DNA from: Dehalococcoidia bacterium
Lineage (GTDB): Bacteria > Chloroflexota > Dehalococcoidia > GIF9 > AB-539-J10
DNA: 43,335 bases
Assembly: GCA_030602785.1 (NCBI GenBank)
Contig: JAUVZB010000013.1
Coordinates: 1-43,335, forward strand
Direction of reading: 5' to 3'
The notes under the pieces were generated by a model, which was given only the letters and a program-made list of their open reading frames with translations, ran no database searches and was not told the origin of the DNA. Shown here one piece after another: positions 40,996 to 43,335 of this stretch. The translations under genes and the position numbers were made by a program. Every line of letters starts with the position of its first letter. The stretch's first letter is position 1.

Positions 40996-42147
40996 TTACT
41001 CCTGGAGTCCCCACCACTCTACGTCAGTGGCGCGCCCGGCTGCGACCTTCTTGACCATCTCGCACATCTCTCCGAACGTCAGGTCCTTGCCGCCCAGACC
41101 TGCGATGAAGCCATGCACAGGAGCATCGGCAAAGCCGTAGAGCCCGGATTTCAGTTCGCTGTACACACCCCCTCCGGAGCCTATGGAGACATTCCGGTCA
41201 ACGACAATGAACGTACGGTTGTGGGCGAGCCTCCGGAATACCTCGTCCGGAAACGGTCTGAAGAGACGAACGCGGGCAAGCCCGGCTTTCATTCCCTCAC
41301 GGCGCAACTCATCAACCGCCACCCTGGCTTCAGCACCAAACGCTCCCATCGCCACAAGGACGTACTCCGCATCTTCACACAGGTACTCCTCTACAAGGCC
41401 ACCATGGTACGAGCCGAACCTCTGCTTCCACTCACTGGCAATGTCCGGTATCAGCTCCTTCACGCGCCCGTGGGCATCATGCAAATCCTTGCGCATGGCG
41501 CCGAACTCCGACTGCGGAAGCATGTTGAAACAGGTAATCGGATCATCAGGGTCGATCTTCCACAAGGCCCGATAGGGAGGAAGGAATGCATCTATGTCAG
41601 ACTGGTCAGGCACCTCGACAGGCATCGACGTGTGAGACAGCACGAAGGCGTCGTAGTTCACCATCACGGGCAACTGCACGTCTTCCATCTCCGCCAGCCT
41701 GTACGCCTGGATAGTGGTGTCGAATATCTCCTGGCAACTGGCACAGTAGAGCTGGACCCAGCCGGTATCCCGCTGCGACAGGGAATCCGACTGGTCGGCC
41801 CAGATGTTCCAGCCCGGTCCCAGGGCGCGGTTGACGTTCACCATCACGATGGGCAGGCGCGAATACGCCGCCCAGTGCAGCATCTCATGCATGAGTGCCA
41901 GACCGTGTGAGGAGGTCGCTGTGAACGTCCTCACACCCGTGACAGCCGCCCCGATAACAGCCGTCATCGCGCTGTGCTCGCTCTCGACGCGCACGTACTC
42001 GGCATCCAGTTCGCCGTTCTCGACGAACTCCGCGGTCTTCTCCACGATGACCGTCTGAGGTGTGATGGGGTAGGCCGCTATGAACTCGGGCCGCGCCATC
42101 TGGGCGGCTTTCGCGGCGATGCGGTCTCCCGTATCAATCATGATCAT
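40996..42147 (-). CDS. porA: Pyruvate:ferredoxin oxidoreductase alpha subunit (PorA)
   Basis: 383 residues from ATG 42147, which overlaps the porD stop as ATGA. A longer open frame upstream belongs to porD in another phase. Seen: PEFIAAYPITPQTVIVEKTAEF (pyrimidine domain), YVRVESEHSAMTAVIGAAVTGVRTFTATSSHGLALMHEML, MVNVNRALGPGWNIWADQSDSLSQRDTGW (POR type), and domain II with VRLFRPFPDEVFRRLA and VVDRNVSIGSGGGVYSEL. It binds substrate and ThDP together with PorB. All expected segments are present and in the normal order. Confidence 0.92.
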   Translation of the reverse strand: MIMIDTGDRIAAKAAQMARPEFIAAYPITPQTVIVEKTAEFVENGELDAEYVRVESEHSAMTAVIGAAVTGVRTFTATSSHGLALMHEMLHWAAYSRLPIVMVNVNRALGPGWNIWADQSDSLSQRDTGWVQLYCASCQEIFDTTIQAYRLAEMEDVQLPVMVNYDAFVLSHTSMPVEVPDQSDIDAFLPPYRALWKIDPDDPITCFNMLPQSEFGAMRKDLHDAHGRVKELIPDIASEWKQRFGSYHGGLVEEYLCEDAEYVLVAMGAFGAEARVAVDELRREGMKAGLARVRLFRPFPDEVFRRLAHNRTFIVVDRNVSIGSGGGVYSELKSGLYGFADAPVHGFIAGLGGKDLTFGEMCEMVKKVAAGRATDVEWWGLQE

Positions 42148-42413
42148 TCGCCCATGCCCTCCCTCTTCATGGTTATCGCCTGCTTCGGGCACTCGTTTGC
42201 ACAGATACCACAGCCCTTGCAGTAGACGTAGTCAATCGACACCGAATCGTCATCAGCTCTCTTGATGCACCCATCCGGACAGAATATCCAGCAGAGCAGG
42301 CACTTGATGCACTTCGAGGAGTCCAACTCCGGTCTGAAGTCACGCCACGCGCCAGTCTTCCCCATGACGCCGTCCGCCGGACGGGAAATCGTCGTCTTGA
42401 TCTGCATCTTCAT
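42144..42413 (-). CDS. porD: Pyruvate:ferredoxin oxidoreductase delta subunit (PorD), ferredoxin type
   Basis: 89 residues from ATG 42413 (AGAGGTGA upstream), overlapping porC by ATGA. Two 4Fe-4S motifs are plain: CIKCLLCWIFCPDGC (about 35-49) and CKGCGICANECPKQA (about 65-79). N-terminal TGAWRDFRPELDSSKC is typical of PorD. It transfers electrons from the PorAB active site to external ferredoxin. Its end overlaps porA, so porC-porD-porA are translationally coupled. Confidence 0.92.
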   Translation of the reverse strand: MKMQIKTTISRPADGVMGKTGAWRDFRPELDSSKCIKCLLCWIFCPDGCIKRADDDSVSIDYVYCKGCGICANECPKQAITMKREGMGE

Positions 42414-42970
42414 CGGTTCACCTCTGTGTGTTCGTACGCCTCCCGGGCGGCAGCCGCGTTCCTCTCTCCTGCGCTGCCTTTCCACTGCGCCTTGATAGCC
42501 TCCTCGATTGCCTCAAGCGAGACGACGTCAGAGACTTTGGGCAGGGCGCCGAGTATGGGAGTGTTGATGACAGGAATGCCTCCCACGAGAAGCTTGTGTT
42601 TCAGGGCAACCCCGGCCGCGTCAACTGTCGCCACCCTGAAACTCTTCGAGAACTCGAAGTCGCCGGGACTGCCCGTCGTGTTGAGGATAAGGACACCGCT
42701 TTCTTTCAATCCCTCCGCCACATTCACGAGCTTCAGTAGTCCGGGGTCAAGGACGACTACGATATCCGGGTTGTAGATCTGGCTCCTGAGATTGACCTCG
42801 GTATCCGAGATTCGAGCGAACGCCTTGACCGGCGCCCCCCTGCGCTCGGAGCCGAAGAGAGGGAAGGCCTGCACTCCTCTGTGGCCATCCCGCAGCGCCG
42901 CAGCCACCAGGATGTTCGCCGCTGTCACCGCGCCCTGCCCCCCTCTCCCATGGAATAGAATCTCCAGCAC
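42410..42970 (-). CDS. porC: Pyruvate:ferredoxin oxidoreductase gamma subunit (PorC)
   Basis: 186 residues from GTG 42970. GGGAGGTG (42985-42978) sits seven bases upstream and the protein then opens MLEILFHGRGGQGAVTAANI, the family's usual start. The open frame continues upstream to 43195 but has no homology there. Seen: FPLFGSERRGAPVKAFARIS and VVVLDPGLLKLVNVAEGL, the CoA-binding gamma domain. First gene of the porCDAB operon. Immediately upstream lie a terminator-like hairpin and a possible tiny Cys-rich reading frame. Confidence 0.9.
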   Translation of the reverse strand: MLEILFHGRGGQGAVTAANILVAAALRDGHRGVQAFPLFGSERRGAPVKAFARISDTEVNLRSQIYNPDIVVVLDPGLLKLVNVAEGLKESGVLILNTTGSPGDFEFSKSFRVATVDAAGVALKHKLLVGGIPVINTPILGALPKVSDVVSLEAIEEAIKAQWKGSAGERNAAAAREAYEHTEVNR

Positions 42971-43335
42971 TCTCTTACACCTCCCTTGGCGCCGGGGTCT
43001 TGCCCCCGCACCTGTACTCGCTTCCACACTCGCAGAGACAGGGCTCCTCACAAAAAGAGGGGGCATGTCGTATGACATACCCCCTGTCAGGGTCGCTGGT
43101 GTGTGTACACCACAAGAACTACGCTTAAGTCCATGCGTCTCCGCCGCGCCAAAGGATACTCCTGTTGCGCAACCAAGGCAATACCACGCATTCACCCGTA
43201 ATCCGTGGATTGATGGAAAGGGTGGGTATATGTGGGCTTTGCCGCCACGCTGAGGCGGTTTCTTGGACGGTGATGGGCCGTTGGTCCGGCGTCGAAGACG
43301 CTCAGTATCAACCGGAGAGCACGGATGAGAGCAAC
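42971..43335 (-). other. Leader region of the por operon
   Basis: Apart from the hairpin with T-run (43049-43084) and a doubtful 46-codon Cys-rich frame (about 42975-43115, minus strand), nothing is recognised. No clear -35/-10 pair for the operon was found. The last 130 bases of the window show no gene. Confidence 0.4.
43049..43084 (-). terminator. Intrinsic terminator or attenuator upstream of porC
   Basis: On the minus strand: GGGGG-T-ATGTC, loop ATAC, GACAT-G-CCCCC, followed at once by TCTTTTTG. The 11-bp stem has one T-G wobble pair and a real T-run. It lies about 80 bases before porC. It either ends a gene beyond the window or works as an attenuator in the por leader. Confidence 0.75.

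Noticed and set aside
42971-43195. Upstream extension of the porC frame
   Set aside because: It has no homology to PorC and crosses a terminator hairpin. GGGAGGTG before GTG 42970 fixes the start.
1-43335. CRISPR arrays, rRNA genes, integrases and toxin-antitoxin pairs
   Set aside because: Looked for and not seen. The direct repeats present are gene or insertion-sequence duplications, not regularly spaced short repeats.

Overview
The window (about 60% GC, nearly all genes preceded by clear Shine-Dalgarno sequences) reads as the chromosome of an uncultured anaerobic or microaerophilic bacterium, most probably a Chloroflexota of the Dehalococcoidia type. This placement is an inference from gene content: a lexA-imuB-DUF6504-imuC mutagenesis operon, cohesin/dockerin surface proteins with a CFI-box C-terminus, a four-subunit pyruvate:ferredoxin oxidoreductase, desulforedoxin, glycosyl-transferring trehalose synthase, and TRAP plus sugar-acid-dehydratase-like catabolic genes. 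No rRNA, tRNA or CRISPR array was seen.

Left part (1-8.6 kb): a very large beta-helix/beta-propeller/cohesin/dockerin protein that seems to have lost its 5' end; a membrane-anchored cohesin/CFI-box protein directly behind it; a secreted Ig/PKD-like protein with its own promoter; a universal stress protein; and a small helical protein. Next come an iron-type alcohol dehydrogenase broken by a one-base frameshift, a MazG-like pyrophosphohydrolase and a 5'-truncated DUF6946 gene next to an insertion-sequence relic.

11.5-17.4 kb is a catabolic cluster on the minus strand: DUF362 protein, leucine-type amino-acid dehydrogenase, PpnP-like nucleoside phosphorylase, and a complete TRAP transporter (dctP, dctQ, dctM) with two stem-loops between the binding protein and the permeases. 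18.0-23.3 kb is an SOS mutasome operon (lexA, imuB, DUF6504 gene, imuC/dnaE2). A palindromic LexA-operator candidate overlaps the lexA promoter, and the 3' end of dnaE2 lies inside a 40-bp insertion-sequence repeat.

23.5-31.6 kb holds housekeeping and envelope genes: an ArsR regulator, DUF3795, a small membrane protein with UPF0145, plsX, galT-treT, a CPBP protease, a GloB-like hydrolase and a secreted DNRLRE-like anchored protein. 31.5-33.9 kb is a redox/stress island (flavodoxin; universal stress protein, second flavodoxin, 40-residue desulforedoxin) built around a roughly 260-bp duplication. 34.0-36.8 kb is a c-di-GMP module: GAF-GGDEF cyclase, small HTH protein, GAF-HD-GYP phosphodiesterase.

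The right end is a minus-strand por operon (porC, porD, porA, porB). It is followed by two tandem, about 97% identical mandelate-racemase/enolase-superfamily genes separated by another insertion-sequence relic. Three decayed copies of the same transposase N-terminus (10.6, 17.8 and 38.5 kb) sit at the damaged or rearranged loci, so one element family appears to have shaped much of this window.
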